The notes: generated from the sequence alone by a model not told the origin. A stretch of 64,000 bases of DNA from Bacteroidia bacterium (GCA_023151275.1 JAKLJI010000002.1:1-64000), one strand, 5' to 3'. Counted from the first letter of the stretch, positions 42,548 through 51,397 are shown. Translations and numbers: made by a program.

Positions 42548-43858
42548 ATGCAAAAAACGGTATCCTTTTACACCTTGGGTTGTAAACTCAATTTTTCAGA
42601 AACATCAACCATTGGTCGCTCTTTGATGGAAGAAGGCTATCGCAAGGTTGAATTTCAGGAAGGTGCAGATGTGTATGTAATCAATACCTGTTCAGTAACC
42701 GATCATGCCGACCGAAAATGCAAAAAGGTGGTAAAGGAAGCATTGCGCCATAATCCGCAGGCTTTTGTAGCAGTTATTGGTTGCTATGCACAACTTAAAC
42801 CCGCAGAAATCGCAGGAATTCCGGGTGTGGATTTGGTATTAGGTGCGGCTGAAAAGTTCAATATTAAAAATTATATCGGCACAGGAATTAAGAAAGAACA
42901 GGCAGAGATTCACGAAGGAAAAATTAAAGAGGTTTTAGATTACCATGCCTCCTACTCCATTGGCGACAGAACCCGCACCTTCCTTAAGGTTCAGGACGGC
43001 TGTGATTATTTTTGCTCCTTTTGCACCATTCCATTAGCACGAGGAAAAAGCAGGTCGGATACCCTAGAAAATGTAGTTAAACAAGCACATGAAATTGTGG
43101 CCCAGGGCACCAAAGAAATTGTTCTAACAGGTGTAAATACCGGTGATTTTGGCGCACAGACAGGTGAAACTTTCTTTGACTTGCTAAAAGCCTTAGATCA
43201 GGTTGAAGGATTAGAGCGCTTGCGCATTAGCAGCATTGAACCCAATTTGTTATCGGATGAAATAATTGATTTCGCAGCTGAGTCGAAAACCATCGTTCCT
43301 CATTTTCATATTCCTCTTCAATCAGGTTCAGATGAATTGCTAAAACTGATGCGCCGAAAATACCTGAGCAGATTGTATGCCTCACGTGTTGAACGCATAA
43401 AAGCCAAAATGCCGCATGCCTGCATTGGGGTGGATGTAATTGTTGGATTTCCGGGAGAAACTCAGGAAGAATTTTTGAAAACCTATACCTTCCTAAACGA
43501 ACTGGATATATCATACCTTCATGTTTTTCCTTACAGCGAACGAGTAAACACCACAGCCTACAAAATGCCCGGTAAAGTGAGAATGGGCGAGCGTACTGAT
43601 CGGGTAAAAATGCTACAAATATTGAGTGATAAAAAGAAAAGGCATTTCTACGAACAGCATTTGAATGGCGAGTTTAAGGTACTTTGGGAAGCTGAAAACG
43701 ATGGAAATACCATGTACGGCTTTACCGAAAATTACATCAAGGTAAAAACAGATTATGATCCCATGCTGGTGAACGAAATCACTTCGATGAAGCTAAAAAG
43801 TATCGATGAAGCGGGAATCGTTTCTGCAGGAATAATGCTCAGCATCCCGCAACATTAA
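42548..43858 (+). CDS. mtaB: tRNA t6A37 methylthiotransferase MtaB
   Basis: A 436-residue radical-SAM methylthiotransferase. The N-terminal UPF0004 domain has FYTLGCKLNFSET, INTCSVTDHADRKC and IGCYAQ, with three cysteines for the auxiliary iron-sulfur cluster. The radical-SAM CxxxCxxC is in DGCDYFCSFCTIPLARG. A C-terminal TRAM-like part ends the protein. The GCKLN form and the R-x-K-C in the second motif are typical of the MtaB branch, which converts t6A to ms2t6A at tRNA position 37, rather than MiaB or RimO. The start is ATG 42548; a TTG nine bases earlier is less likely. Confidence 0.9.
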   Translation: MQKTVSFYTLGCKLNFSETSTIGRSLMEEGYRKVEFQEGADVYVINTCSVTDHADRKCKKVVKEALRHNPQAFVAVIGCYAQLKPAEIAGIPGVDLVLGAAEKFNIKNYIGTGIKKEQAEIHEGKIKEVLDYHASYSIGDRTRTFLKVQDGCDYFCSFCTIPLARGKSRSDTLENVVKQAHEIVAQGTKEIVLTGVNTGDFGAQTGETFFDLLKALDQVEGLERLRISSIEPNLLSDEIIDFAAESKTIVPHFHIPLQSGSDELLKLMRRKYLSRLYASRVERIKAKMPHACIGVDVIVGFPGETQEEFLKTYTFLNELDISYLHVFPYSERVNTTAYKMPGKVRMGERTDRVKMLQILSDKKKRHFYEQHLNGEFKVLWEAENDGNTMYGFTENYIKVKTDYDPMLVNEITSMKLKSIDEAGIVSAGIMLSIPQH

Positions 43859-44021
43859 GCCTCAGGGTTACTTTAAGTAATACCCAAACTACAAAGAAAT
43901 TTGATAGATAAGTTGCCCTTGCCGATTAGGCTAGACTACTTCATTTTTAGATTGAATCGGAGAACTCAGGAATAGCATTTTCTGAAGAAATTATTACATT
44001 TATGGGTCATTTTAAACACCC

Positions 44022-44486
44022 ATGAAAGACTTTTTCCAGGAATTATTTGCCTACAACCAGCATTGCAACAGCCAGTTTTTGAAAGCATTTGAAAGGAATC
44101 CTGCTACGCTTTCTGAAAGTGCTGAAAAGTTGATGAGTCATGTATTGAATGCCCATCATATTTGGAACCATCGAATACTAAGTAAACCTAGTTCATTTGG
44201 AGTTTGGGAAGTTCATCCTGTGAAGAATTTACGTTCCCTTTCAGAATTAAACCAGCAGATGAGTTTGGAGCTTTTGGAACAGGTAGATTTAAACGCATGT
44301 ATTCACTATTCAAATACCCATGGAAAACAATTCCAAAACCAGGTGCGTGATATTCTTTTTCACCTGATAAACCACAGCAATTACCACCGGGGCCAAATTG
44401 CCCGCGAACTGAAACAGCATGGTTTGGAAGCACCTGTTAGTGATTTTATCATTTACCAACGGGAGAAAATAGAGAATTTGGATTAG
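44022..44486 (+). CDS. DinB-like family protein
   Basis: A 154-residue four-helix-bundle protein of the DinB/YfiT superfamily. The three metal-ligand histidines are recognisable: one in MSHVLNAHHIWNHRI near residues 40-50, and two in ILFHLINHSNYHRGQIARELK near 115-130, the characteristic HxxxHxxYHRGQ end. Family members are metal-dependent enzymes, often thiol-dependent transferases, but the substrate of this subgroup is unknown. It is monocistronic as far as I see, with 163 bases between it and mtaB. Confidence 0.85.
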   Translation: MKDFFQELFAYNQHCNSQFLKAFERNPATLSESAEKLMSHVLNAHHIWNHRILSKPSSFGVWEVHPVKNLRSLSELNQQMSLELLEQVDLNACIHYSNTHGKQFQNQVRDILFHLINHSNYHRGQIARELKQHGLEAPVSDFIIYQREKIENLD

Positions 44487-44535
44487 GCCTTACAATTCTT
44501 ACCTTAGAATAGGGTTCCAATTAAAAGCACAGCAG

Positions 44536-45201
44536 ATGAAAAGTACCAAAGCACATTACAAATTCAGGTCCCTTTCCAAATTTGCAGGGTTATTCCTTGT
44601 AATTGCTCTGGTTTTTAGCTCCTGCAAAAGAATAACCGAGGATACAAGGAGCGAGAATCCCCCTCCAAAAAACACCTTTACAGACCCCAGGGATGGGCAA
44701 GTATATGCAATTGTAAAAATTGGTGAACAATGGTGGTTTGCAGAAAACTTAAATTTTGAAATTAGAAATAACTGGAGTAGTTGGTGTTACGGAAACAACC
44801 CTGAAGATTGTTCCAAATACGGTAGGTTATACGATTGGCAAACGGCTTATTCGGTTTGTCCACAAGGCTGGCATTTACCAAGTGATGCTGAATGGAATCA
44901 ATTGATAACGTTTTGCGGTGGGGAACCTTTTGCAGGCGGCAAGATGAAAAGCAAAACGGGTTGGAATTCTCCCAATTTGGCCGCAACAGATAGTAGCGGT
45001 TTTTCCGGACTTCCGGGTGGGGTGCGTCGCTCCGATGAAACCTTTTCAGGAATTGGAACCGTCGGAACATGGTGGAGTTCATCGGAGAGCAATACTGCCG
45101 GATATGCTTGGGTTCGTAGTCTTTATCACAATGGTGGCGAAGTGGCCAGAGGAACTGCATACAGTGGATTAGGTTTATCCTGCCGTTGTATTCGGGATTA
45201 A
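44536..45201 (+). CDS. FISUMP-domain lipoprotein
   Basis: A 221-residue lipoprotein. The signal KFAGLFLVIALVFSSC ends in a lipobox with cysteine near residue 30. The mature part is a Fibrobacter succinogenes major paralogous (FISUMP) domain: DPRDGQVYAIVKIGEQWWFA, ENLNFE, YGRLYDWQTAYSVCPQGWHL, then GGVRRSDETFSGIGTVGTWW and a terminal GLSCRCIRD. All key segments of the domain are present. These proteins are common on Bacteroidota and Fibrobacterota surfaces; their molecular role is unknown. No secretion tail is present. Confidence 0.9.
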   Translation: MKSTKAHYKFRSLSKFAGLFLVIALVFSSCKRITEDTRSENPPPKNTFTDPRDGQVYAIVKIGEQWWFAENLNFEIRNNWSSWCYGNNPEDCSKYGRLYDWQTAYSVCPQGWHLPSDAEWNQLITFCGGEPFAGGKMKSKTGWNSPNLAATDSSGFSGLPGGVRRSDETFSGIGTVGTWWSSSESNTAGYAWVRSLYHNGGEVARGTAYSGLGLSCRCIRD

Positions 45202-45453
45202 AAAAAGTTGATTTTTTGATAAATTATATCGCCTGGAAACAGCTTTTAAACTGCTTCAAAATTGCTGAACAATTCAATTAAAAGCGCCTAAAAAAAAGAA
45301 ATTCATAGCGGTTAAATTTGGAATGAAGAGAAAAGGGTTTCCCTTAATGAATTAACTTAACCGCAGCCTGAAGAGCGCAGAATTTAAATTGAAATTTTGT
45401 CAATCAAATTTCAAATAAAAGACTGCATAGCCACCGAAAATTCAGCTGTATAG
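45202..45453. other. gene-free AT-rich intergenic stretch
   Basis: No reading frame of interest and no clear RNA structure is seen between the FISUMP lipoprotein and the decayed HTH gene. A short palindrome around AAAGGGTTTCCCTT near 45334 is the only local structure. Several stops occur in every frame. Confidence 0.6.
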
Positions 45454-45780
45454 CGAAAAGTAATAGACTTTGTAAAACTGTACCTCAAAACTTTCAATAT
45501 TACGCAGAAGAGATTGGCAGAGCTGTTTGAAATGCAAGACAGTAATTTGCACAAGTACTTAACTGGAGAACGAAAATTAAATGCCAATTTGATTTTGAAA
45601 TTAAGTGCATTCTCGCACTTAAGTCCAGAACATTGGTTGAGAATTGAAGTAAAAAACGAACTGATTGAGCTCAATCAAGAGAAGCAGAAAAATCGGGATT
45701 ACGAGAAATTTGATTACCTGAAACATTTTATTGAAAGGGAAGAACCCCATTTGGCTGTTTTTGAGAAAGGAAAATCTTGA
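45454..45780 (+). pseudogene. HTH (XRE/HigA-like antitoxin) remnant without a normal start
   Basis: The frame after an in-frame TAG at 45451 encodes 108 codons that end in TGA at 45780. Residues around ITQKRLAELFEMQDSNLHKY form the helix-turn-helix, followed by LTGERKLNANLILKLSAF and PEHWLRIEVKNELIEL, the pattern of antitoxin-like XRE proteins with an FWL-type segment. No ATG, GTG or early TTG precedes the first helix: an ATA at 45463 sits where a start would be expected, and the first usable TTG (45514) is inside the HTH. The gene is thus probably decayed at its start. No toxin gene is beside it. Confidence 0.55.
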
Positions 45781-45788
45781 GTCAATTT

Positions 45789-45982
45789 GCGTTAGGGGCA
45801 GGAACGGTACCGCGCCGGTAAGCCTGCCTTTGGCTGTTGGAAAAGGCAAGCGACCCAAGAAGCTCTGCCTTTTGCTTACAGCCTGGCAAGGCTTACCGGG
45901 GTAGTACAAGTGGATGACCCGGCCACGCGGCCACACGAAATGAACAATTGCTGAGTAACTTGCTAGCCGCGGGGCAACGCCC
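45789..45982. repeat. GC-rich structured intergenic element, possibly a dispersed repeat
   Basis: This 194-base block is clearly more GC-rich than its surroundings, begins with GCGTTAGGGG and ends with GGGGCAACGCCC. Inside, CCGGTAAGCC (45815-45824) is complementary to GGCTTACCGG (45890-45899), giving a perfect 10-bp stem around a 65-base interior that has further short complementarities. The start and end phrases remind me of dispersed intergenic repeats in Bacteroidota, but this is from memory and only one copy lies in the window. Confidence 0.45.
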
Positions 45983-45986
45983 ACAA

Positions 45987-46016
45987 AAAAGCCATGACAA
46001 TTTTGCCATGGCTTTT
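45987..46016. terminator. bidirectional terminator hairpin
   Basis: AAAAGCCATG (45987-45996) pairs perfectly with CATGGCTTTT (46007-46016) around a ten-base loop. The A-run on one side and T-run on the other allow use on both strands. It lies 15 bases beyond the stop of the DUF1015 gene and so probably ends the serC-serA-DUF1015 transcript. Confidence 0.8.
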
Positions 46017-46031
46017 GAAATTGGTACTAAA

Positions 46032-47297
46032 CTAGTTGCCTACCTTCTCACCGGGTCCATGCTCTAAAATGAGCAACCCGGTGCGGATTTTGGGTTCAAT
46101 CCAAGTGGATTTAGGTGGCATAATCAGGTTATTTTCTGCAATTACTTTCACTTCTTCGATGGATGTTGGAAACAAGGTAATTGCCAAATCAAATTCGCCG
46201 CTATCAACGGCTTCCTGAAGGTGACCTATCCCCTTTCCACCATCCATAAACGATAGGCGGTGATCGGTTTTGCTGTCGTTTATTTCAAAAATATTCCGCA
46301 GAATAAATTGTTCAACAATACTTACATCCAAGGTATCAAGCAACCCTTTCAAATCAGCTTTATACTCCTCGCGCAAGGTTAGCAGAAATGCCTTGTTTTG
46401 AAAATAAATTCCAAACTCACCTTTATTGAGAGGTTGAACCGGCAAATGTCCGGAAGGAACCACTTCAAACCAATGCTTAATGCGCTCCATAAAAGCAGGC
46501 GTTGCAACCAGTTTATCGCGCACCAGGCGGTGGTATTCAAAAATGGTTAGCTTGCTAAAAGGAATCAAACACACCGGAAAGTAATTGTAGCTTTCATCCC
46601 CAAAACCTGGGCCATCTTTTTGAATTCTGCGCTCACAATATGCAGCTGATCCTGCACTTCTGTGGTGTCCATCTGCAATGTAGAGGTATGGAATTCCGGA
46701 GAAGCGTTCCTCAATCAAATCAATATCTTCCTGGTGATTTACCACCCAAAGATTATGTTTCTTTTGGTCGGGACTGATAAAATTATATTCCGGAATATGA
46801 TGATTGATGTAATTCTGAATTACCTTATCAATTTCCTGATCATCGGGATAAGTAAGCAGAACAGGATTTCCCAGCGAATTGAAATACTCGATATGGGCTG
46901 CAATTTCGTTTTGCTTTTCGGTAAGCGTATTCTCGTGTTTTAGAATTGCATTGTTCAAATAATCCTGAACCGATGCAGCTGCGATAATTCCGGTGTATGC
47001 ATGACTACCCACAATCATTCTATAGATATAAAATGCGGGCTTTTCATCCTTGATTAAAACACCTTCTTCTTTAAAGCGATTCAAATATTCGAGACCTGAT
47101 GGAAAATGCTTGTCCGGATTTTTCTTCTCGCCTTTGAAGTGCAAATAAGGTTTTACCACATGCAGGTAAGAATACGTATTATTTTTCACCTCTTGAGATG
47201 CCTGTTCCTTTGAACCGGAATCGAAAGGTTGACAAGACACCTGACCCGCTTTTTCGCGAGAAGGACGCAATGCCGCAAACGGTTTAATTACAGCCAT
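46032..47297 (-). CDS. DUF1015-family protein, linked to serine biosynthesis genes
   Basis: A 421-residue cytoplasmic protein that starts with AVIKPFAALRPSRE, the usual opening of DUF1015 proteins (IKPFrglrp). The strongest motif is YIADGHHRSAGSA at residues 206-218. An A-D-G-H-H-R box is the family hallmark and resembles the nucleotide-binding G-x-H-R box of the ParB/sulfiredoxin fold. It lies ten bases downstream of serA and follows serC in the same direction, an order I believe is common in Bacteroidota. The biochemical function is not established; the context suggests a role in serine or phosphoserine metabolism. That is inference. Confidence 0.85.
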   Translation of the reverse strand: MAVIKPFAALRPSREKAGQVSCQPFDSGSKEQASQEVKNNTYSYLHVVKPYLHFKGEKKNPDKHFPSGLEYLNRFKEEGVLIKDEKPAFYIYRMIVGSHAYTGIIAAASVQDYLNNAILKHENTLTEKQNEIAAHIEYFNSLGNPVLLTYPDDQEIDKVIQNYINHHIPEYNFISPDQKKHNLWVVNHQEDIDLIEERFSGIPYLYIADGHHRSAGSAAYCERRIQKDGPGFGDESYNYFPVCLIPFSKLTIFEYHRLVRDKLVATPAFMERIKHWFEVVPSGHLPVQPLNKGEFGIYFQNKAFLLTLREEYKADLKGLLDTLDVSIVEQFILRNIFEINDSKTDHRLSFMDGGKGIGHLQEAVDSGEFDLAITLFPTSIEEVKVIAENNLIMPPKSTWIEPKIRTGLLILEHGPGEKVGN

Positions 47298-47306
47298 GAG
47301 GACTTA

Positions 47307-48275
47307 TCAAGCGTTTTTGAAGAATTCGATAACCTTTTCGGCCAACTCAATTGAAATGCGGTTCTGGGCTTCTTTGGTTGAACCACCCACATGCGGGCTA
47401 AGGCTAACATGCGGATGTTGCAAGATTTCCATGTTCACCGGAGGTTCCTTTTCAAACACATCCAATCCGGCAAAAGCAACCTGACCTGATTGCAAAGCTG
47501 CAAGCAAATCAGTTTCAGAAATAACTCCACCGCGCGAGCAATTCACCAATCCAACACCTTTTTTCATGCGTGAAATCATCGCTGCATCAACAGGAGATTT
47601 TTCGCCCTCGTTAAAAGGAATATGGAAGGTAATGAAATCACTTTGGCTAATTACCGACTGTTCACTAACGGTTTGAACCGGAACTTTAACGCGGGAATGA
47701 GCTCCCAACATTGGCAAATTGAGGATCAATTCAACTTGGCTAACATAAGGATCGAAGGCAAGCACTTTCATACCCAAGCCAATTGCAATTTTCGCCACTT
47801 CCTGACCAATGCGACCAAATCCGTAAATACCCATGGTTTTGCCTTGAAGTTCGATACCATTGGAGGCAATTTTCTTCAAATCACCGAATTTGGTATTGCC
47901 ATCAGTTGGCATTACACGGTTGGTTTGATGAAGAAAACGTGTTGCCGTGAACAGGTGCGCAAATACCAATTCTGCCACACTTACAGAAGATGATGCAGGT
48001 GTATTAACTACACGAATTCCTTTTTGTTTGGCAATATCCACATCAATATTATCAAGGCCAACTCCACCTCTACCGATTAATTTTAAATTGGGGCAAGCCT
48101 CAATAATATCTTTGCGAATTTTAGTTGCAGAACGCACCAAAACAGCATCGTAATTCTTAAGTGCAGTTATCAATTGGTCTTGAGGAATCTTGGTAGTATC
48201 AACCTGAAATCCTGCAGCTTCAAGCATAAGCTTGCCGCTATTATCTATACCGTCGTTTGCTAAAATCTTAATCAT
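47307..48275 (-). CDS. serA: D-3-phosphoglycerate dehydrogenase, short form
   Basis: A 322-residue D-2-hydroxyacid dehydrogenase from ATG 48275; an upstream in-frame start at 48308 lies inside the serC end. It has an N-terminal substrate-domain segment (VLVRSATKIRKDII), GRGGVGLDNIDVDIAKQKGI, the NAD motif GFGRIGQEVAKIAIGLG, the CSRGGVISE loop with the catalytic arginine region, and HVSLSPHVGGST with the active-site histidine. It lacks the ACT regulatory domain of longer SerA, so serine feedback would have to act differently or not at all. It oxidises 3-phosphoglycerate, the first step of serine synthesis. The neighbouring serC makes the assignment firm. Confidence 0.92.
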   Translation of the reverse strand: MIKILANDGIDNSGKLMLEAAGFQVDTTKIPQDQLITALKNYDAVLVRSATKIRKDIIEACPNLKLIGRGGVGLDNIDVDIAKQKGIRVVNTPASSSVSVAELVFAHLFTATRFLHQTNRVMPTDGNTKFGDLKKIASNGIELQGKTMGIYGFGRIGQEVAKIAIGLGMKVLAFDPYVSQVELILNLPMLGAHSRVKVPVQTVSEQSVISQSDFITFHIPFNEGEKSPVDAAMISRMKKGVGLVNCSRGGVISETDLLAALQSGQVAFAGLDVFEKEPPVNMEILQHPHVSLSPHVGGSTKEAQNRISIELAEKVIEFFKNA

Positions 48276-48288
48276 TTTATTTGAATAA

Positions 48289-49359
48289 TTATCCTTTAAT
48301 ACGTTCAAATTCTTTCATGGCATCAACCAAGGCCTGAACACTTTCTATTTCCAAGGCATTGTAAAGTGAAGCACGTAGGCCACCTACAGACCTATGGCCT
48401 TTTAATCCGCTAAGATTTGCGGCTTTACACATAGCAAAGAAATCGGCTTCCAATTCAGGATTGTTAAGCACAAAATTTACATTCATGCGACTTCTGTCTT
48501 CAGGAGCAACTGTTCCGCGGAACAAGCCATTGCGATCGATTTCGGCATAGAGTAAATCGGCTTTTGCTTTGTTGCGTTGTTCCATGGCCTCTAGGCCCAC
48601 AGATTTTATCCAACGCAAGGTATGAAGCGTAACAAAAATGGCAAATACACTTGGTGTATTGTACATAGAACCATTGTCGATATGAATTTGATAATCGAGC
48701 ATGGTTGGAATTTTTCGGCTAGCCTTTTTGATGGCATCTTTTTTCAATACCACCAAGGTAGTTCCTGCTGGGCCCATATTTTTCTGAGCACCTGCATATA
48801 TCATAGCAAAATCGTTTCCATTAATTGGACGCGAGAAGATATCCGAACTCATATCACAAACCACCGGAACCGGTGATGTTGGGAAATGGAACATTTCGGT
48901 TCCGTAAATGGTATTGTTAGAAGTGCAATGGAAATACTTGGAATCTCCTGAAATAACATAGTCTTTAGGGATGTAGGAAAAGTTTTTGTCCTCACTGCTG
49001 GCAACCACATTCACATTACCAAAAAATCCGGCTTCTTTCACGGCACGTTTAGCCCAAACACCTGTATTCAGGTAGGAAGCAGTTTCATTATCGCCCAGGA
49101 AATTCATGGGAATCATGTCGAACTGAAGGCTAGCTCCACCTTGAAGAAAAACGGCATCGTAATCATCACCCACATTGAGTAATTCTTTAACCAGAGCCTG
49201 AGCCTCTGCAACTACAGCCTCGTACTCCTTGCTGCGATGGCTGATTTCGATAAGCGATAAACCAGTGCCTGCAAAGTTCTGCAGCGCTGCGATTGATTCC
49301 TGAATGGCAGATGGCGGCAAAATAGCCGGACCTGCGGAGAAATTGTGCACTTTAGTCAT
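48289..49359 (-). CDS. serC: phosphoserine aminotransferase
   Basis: A 356-residue class V aminotransferase from ATG 49359. It begins with VHNFSAGPAILPPSAI, the unmistakable SerC opening. GLSLIEISHRSKEY follows, and the PLP lysine is in MIYAGAQKNMGPAGTTLVV. The ending GHRSVGGLRASLYNALEIE is the conserved C-terminal phosphate-binding segment. It converts 3-phosphohydroxypyruvate plus glutamate to phosphoserine. It is the first gene of the serC-serA-DUF1015 unit, with 13 bases to serA. The divergent small OM-protein gene starts 108 bases away, leaving one shared promoter region. Confidence 0.96.
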   Translation of the reverse strand: MTKVHNFSAGPAILPPSAIQESIAALQNFAGTGLSLIEISHRSKEYEAVVAEAQALVKELLNVGDDYDAVFLQGGASLQFDMIPMNFLGDNETASYLNTGVWAKRAVKEAGFFGNVNVVASSEDKNFSYIPKDYVISGDSKYFHCTSNNTIYGTEMFHFPTSPVPVVCDMSSDIFSRPINGNDFAMIYAGAQKNMGPAGTTLVVLKKDAIKKASRKIPTMLDYQIHIDNGSMYNTPSVFAIFVTLHTLRWIKSVGLEAMEQRNKAKADLLYAEIDRNGLFRGTVAPEDRSRMNVNFVLNNPELEADFFAMCKAANLSGLKGHRSVGGLRASLYNALEIESVQALVDAMKEFERIKG

Positions 49360-49422
49360 GAGAATTCCGTTGGTGATGCGAATTAAGGAAACCCTTAGCG
49401 AATTTTTAGCTGCCAATTGATT

Positions 49423-49430
49423 TATTTTTG
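49423..49430 (+). promoter_or_regulatory. candidate -7 promoter element for the small OM protein
   Basis: TATTTTTG matches TAnnTTTG exactly and lies 37 bases before the ATG at 49468, a reasonable leader length. No strict TTG -33 element is seen 17-23 bases upstream. Confidence 0.45.
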
Positions 49431-49467
49431 CCCCAGAAAGCCAAATCTGTACTTTAAGCTGAACGCG

Positions 49468-50061
49468 ATGAAAAGAAACATGAAAAGATACGCACTCTTG
49501 TTAAGTGGTTTAGGACTATTGCTAATGCTTGCAACTCCAAGCTTAGCTCAACGCAAGTTAAAAACACTTGACGAGGACCAAGCGGCCGAAGAGAAAAAAT
49601 ACGAGGACCCTTACAAAAATCGCTTAGGAAATGGCAAATGGCGTTTTGGTGGCAACTTTACTGGAGGCCTAAGTACAAATGGTGGCATGTTGTTTTTGCA
49701 GCCTATTGCTGGTTATATGGTGAAGCCAAAAACCATGCTGGGCGCAGGACTCACCTATATTTACTTTTCGCAGAAATATCCTGGATTTAGTTACAATGCA
49801 AGCTTTTATGGTCCACAAGCATTTGTGCGGCAAGGATTGGGAGAAAGCTTATTTCTTCATGCTGAATACAATCCCATAAACTTTCCTTTGATTCTGAATG
49901 CCTCAGGCGAAACAAAAAGAACCTGGGTAAATCAACTTTACCTGGGAGGTGGATATAGCCCTGGTGGAGGAGCTTATATTATGGGACTTTACAATGTCTT
50001 GTACGACAATACCAATCCTTTTGGAAGTCCTTGGGATATCCGTGCCGGATTTTTATTTTAA
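49468..50061 (+). CDS. small outer-membrane-type exported protein
   Basis: A 197-residue protein from ATG 49468, preceded by a good -7 element. The signal peptide is unusually well formed (KRYALLLSGLGLLLMLATPSLAQ). A short charged linker follows (RKLKTLDEDQAAEEKKYEDPY), then alternating strands such as GKWRFGGNFTGGLSTNGG and LFLHAEYNPINFPLI, ending in aromatic GFLF. It resembles an eight-strand outer-membrane barrel. No family name is recognised. It is divergent from serC and convergent with the rhomboid gene. Confidence 0.7.
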   Translation: MKRNMKRYALLLSGLGLLLMLATPSLAQRKLKTLDEDQAAEEKKYEDPYKNRLGNGKWRFGGNFTGGLSTNGGMLFLQPIAGYMVKPKTMLGAGLTYIYFSQKYPGFSYNASFYGPQAFVRQGLGESLFLHAEYNPINFPLILNASGETKRTWVNQLYLGGGYSPGGGAYIMGLYNVLYDNTNPFGSPWDIRAGFLF

Positions 50062-50070
50062 GATTCGCCC

Positions 50071-50667
50071 TTAGTTTGGCCAGATTTGATGCCAAAAGAA
50101 CTTTAACAATCCGGGTTTGAAAACCAGTGTGAAGAGCAAGCCATAAACGGCACCATAAAAGTGAGCTTCGTGGTTTATCCTGTCTGCGTTTTGCCTGGCA
50201 GCGTATTGGCAATAAGCCAGGTAAAGGATTCCAAACATAAAGCCGGGAATAATTCCATAAAACAATTGCATGGGATTAAAGAGAATATCCACAAAGACGA
50301 TGGCTGATGTAGCGCCTGAAGCACCCAACGACAAATAAGATGAGTTGTTCTGATTCTTGAGAAAGGAAGAAGAATTTGCAGCAACAATCGAACTTAGATA
50401 TAGTGCCAGGTACATTGGAATAGCCGCATTCCCAAAAACAAATTGGTATTCACGTTCAACCTGGGTGCCGAACATGTAAAGCACGAACATATTAATCAGC
50501 AAATGATTCCAATCTGCATGTAAAAAACCTGAACCCAACATGCGTATCCATTCTCCATTGTTTTTTATGCGATAAGGACTTAAAATCAACTTATTCAACA
50601 GATTTTGGTTTGAAAAAGCCTGTATGCTGATTAGGCAAGTAATACCAATAAGAATGTAGGTTACCAT
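50071..50667 (-). CDS. rhomboid-family intramembrane serine protease
   Basis: A 198-residue six-helix membrane protein. Catalytic serine S117 is in LSLGASGATSAIV (the GxSG box), and catalytic histidine H169 is in NHEAHFYGAVYG in the last helix. The conserved N-H-L-L-I-N-M-F segment of helix 2 (residues 54-61, the oxyanion asparagine and histidine) is intact. All residues for activity are present. Rhomboids cleave transmembrane substrates in the membrane; the target here is not known. It is the basic six-helix prokaryotic form without extra domains. Confidence 0.92.
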   Translation of the reverse strand: MVTYILIGITCLISIQAFSNQNLLNKLILSPYRIKNNGEWIRMLGSGFLHADWNHLLINMFVLYMFGTQVEREYQFVFGNAAIPMYLALYLSSIVAANSSSFLKNQNNSSYLSLGASGATSAIVFVDILFNPMQLFYGIIPGFMFGILYLAYCQYAARQNADRINHEAHFYGAVYGLLFTLVFKPGLLKFFWHQIWPN

Positions 50668-50827
50668 TTGATTCGATTAGGTGCGATAATAAGCAAAGAT
50701 GAACTTTTTTTCGAACTCAACCCTTCGAACCTTTTGGATTTCAGTTTCGGGTTTTAAAAGTGTTGAAACAGGTTGAAAAACACAACTTGTATTGAAAAAA
50801 ATGAACAAGATTTCTTTAGTTGCAGGC

Positions 50828-51349
50828 ATGAAGCGTATCGGATTATTGAGTGATACCCATGGATTAATTCCCAAGGCCCTTGAAAATTTCTTTTCAGAAT
50901 GCGATGAAATCTGGCATGCCGGAGATTGGGGTTCATTGGAATTGGTGGAGGCGTTGGAAAAGTTTAAACCGCTGAGGGCGGTATTTGGCAATATTGATGG
51001 ACAAGAATTTCGAATCCGGATGCCTGAGGTTTTAGAATTTGAAGTTGAAGGACTACGGGTTTGCATGCTCCATATTGGAGGTTATCCCGGCAAGTACAGT
51101 CCATTGTTTAAAAAAGTGGTCAGAAATAAGCAGTTTGATTTGATGATTTCTGGGCATTCCCATATCCTGAAAGTGATGCGAGACCCCTTATTGGGGATGA
51201 TGCACATGAACCCCGGAGCCGCTGGTAAACATGGGTTTCACAAAGTTTGTACCGCTTTACGGTTTGAAATTGATGCTGGGCAACTTAAAAACTTGGAAGT
51301 TTGGGAACAAAAGCCTGAACTGGTACAACCCGGGTTCAAAATCGGTTGA
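50828..51349 (+). CDS. YfcE/MJ0936-type metallophosphoesterase
   Basis: A 173-residue calcineurin-like phosphoesterase from ATG 50828 (KRIGLLSDTHGLIPKAL). Starts at 50801 or an earlier TTG would add residues that precede the usual start. Metal-ligand motifs are LLSDTHG, HAGDWGS, FGNIDG (GN[H/D]), and SGHSHILK with the C-terminal GxH pair, followed by NPGAAGKHG. The family hydrolyses phosphodiesters or phosphomonoesters in the cytoplasm with Mn or Ni; the physiological substrate is usually unknown. It is near but divergent from the rhomboid gene. Confidence 0.9.
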   Translation: MKRIGLLSDTHGLIPKALENFFSECDEIWHAGDWGSLELVEALEKFKPLRAVFGNIDGQEFRIRMPEVLEFEVEGLRVCMLHIGGYPGKYSPLFKKVVRNKQFDLMISGHSHILKVMRDPLLGMMHMNPGAAGKHGFHKVCTALRFEIDAGQLKNLEVWEQKPELVQPGFKIG

Positions 51350-51397
51350 CTTCAGAAAATAATTTACTATTTTGCCCACCAAACTATAAACGAACGT

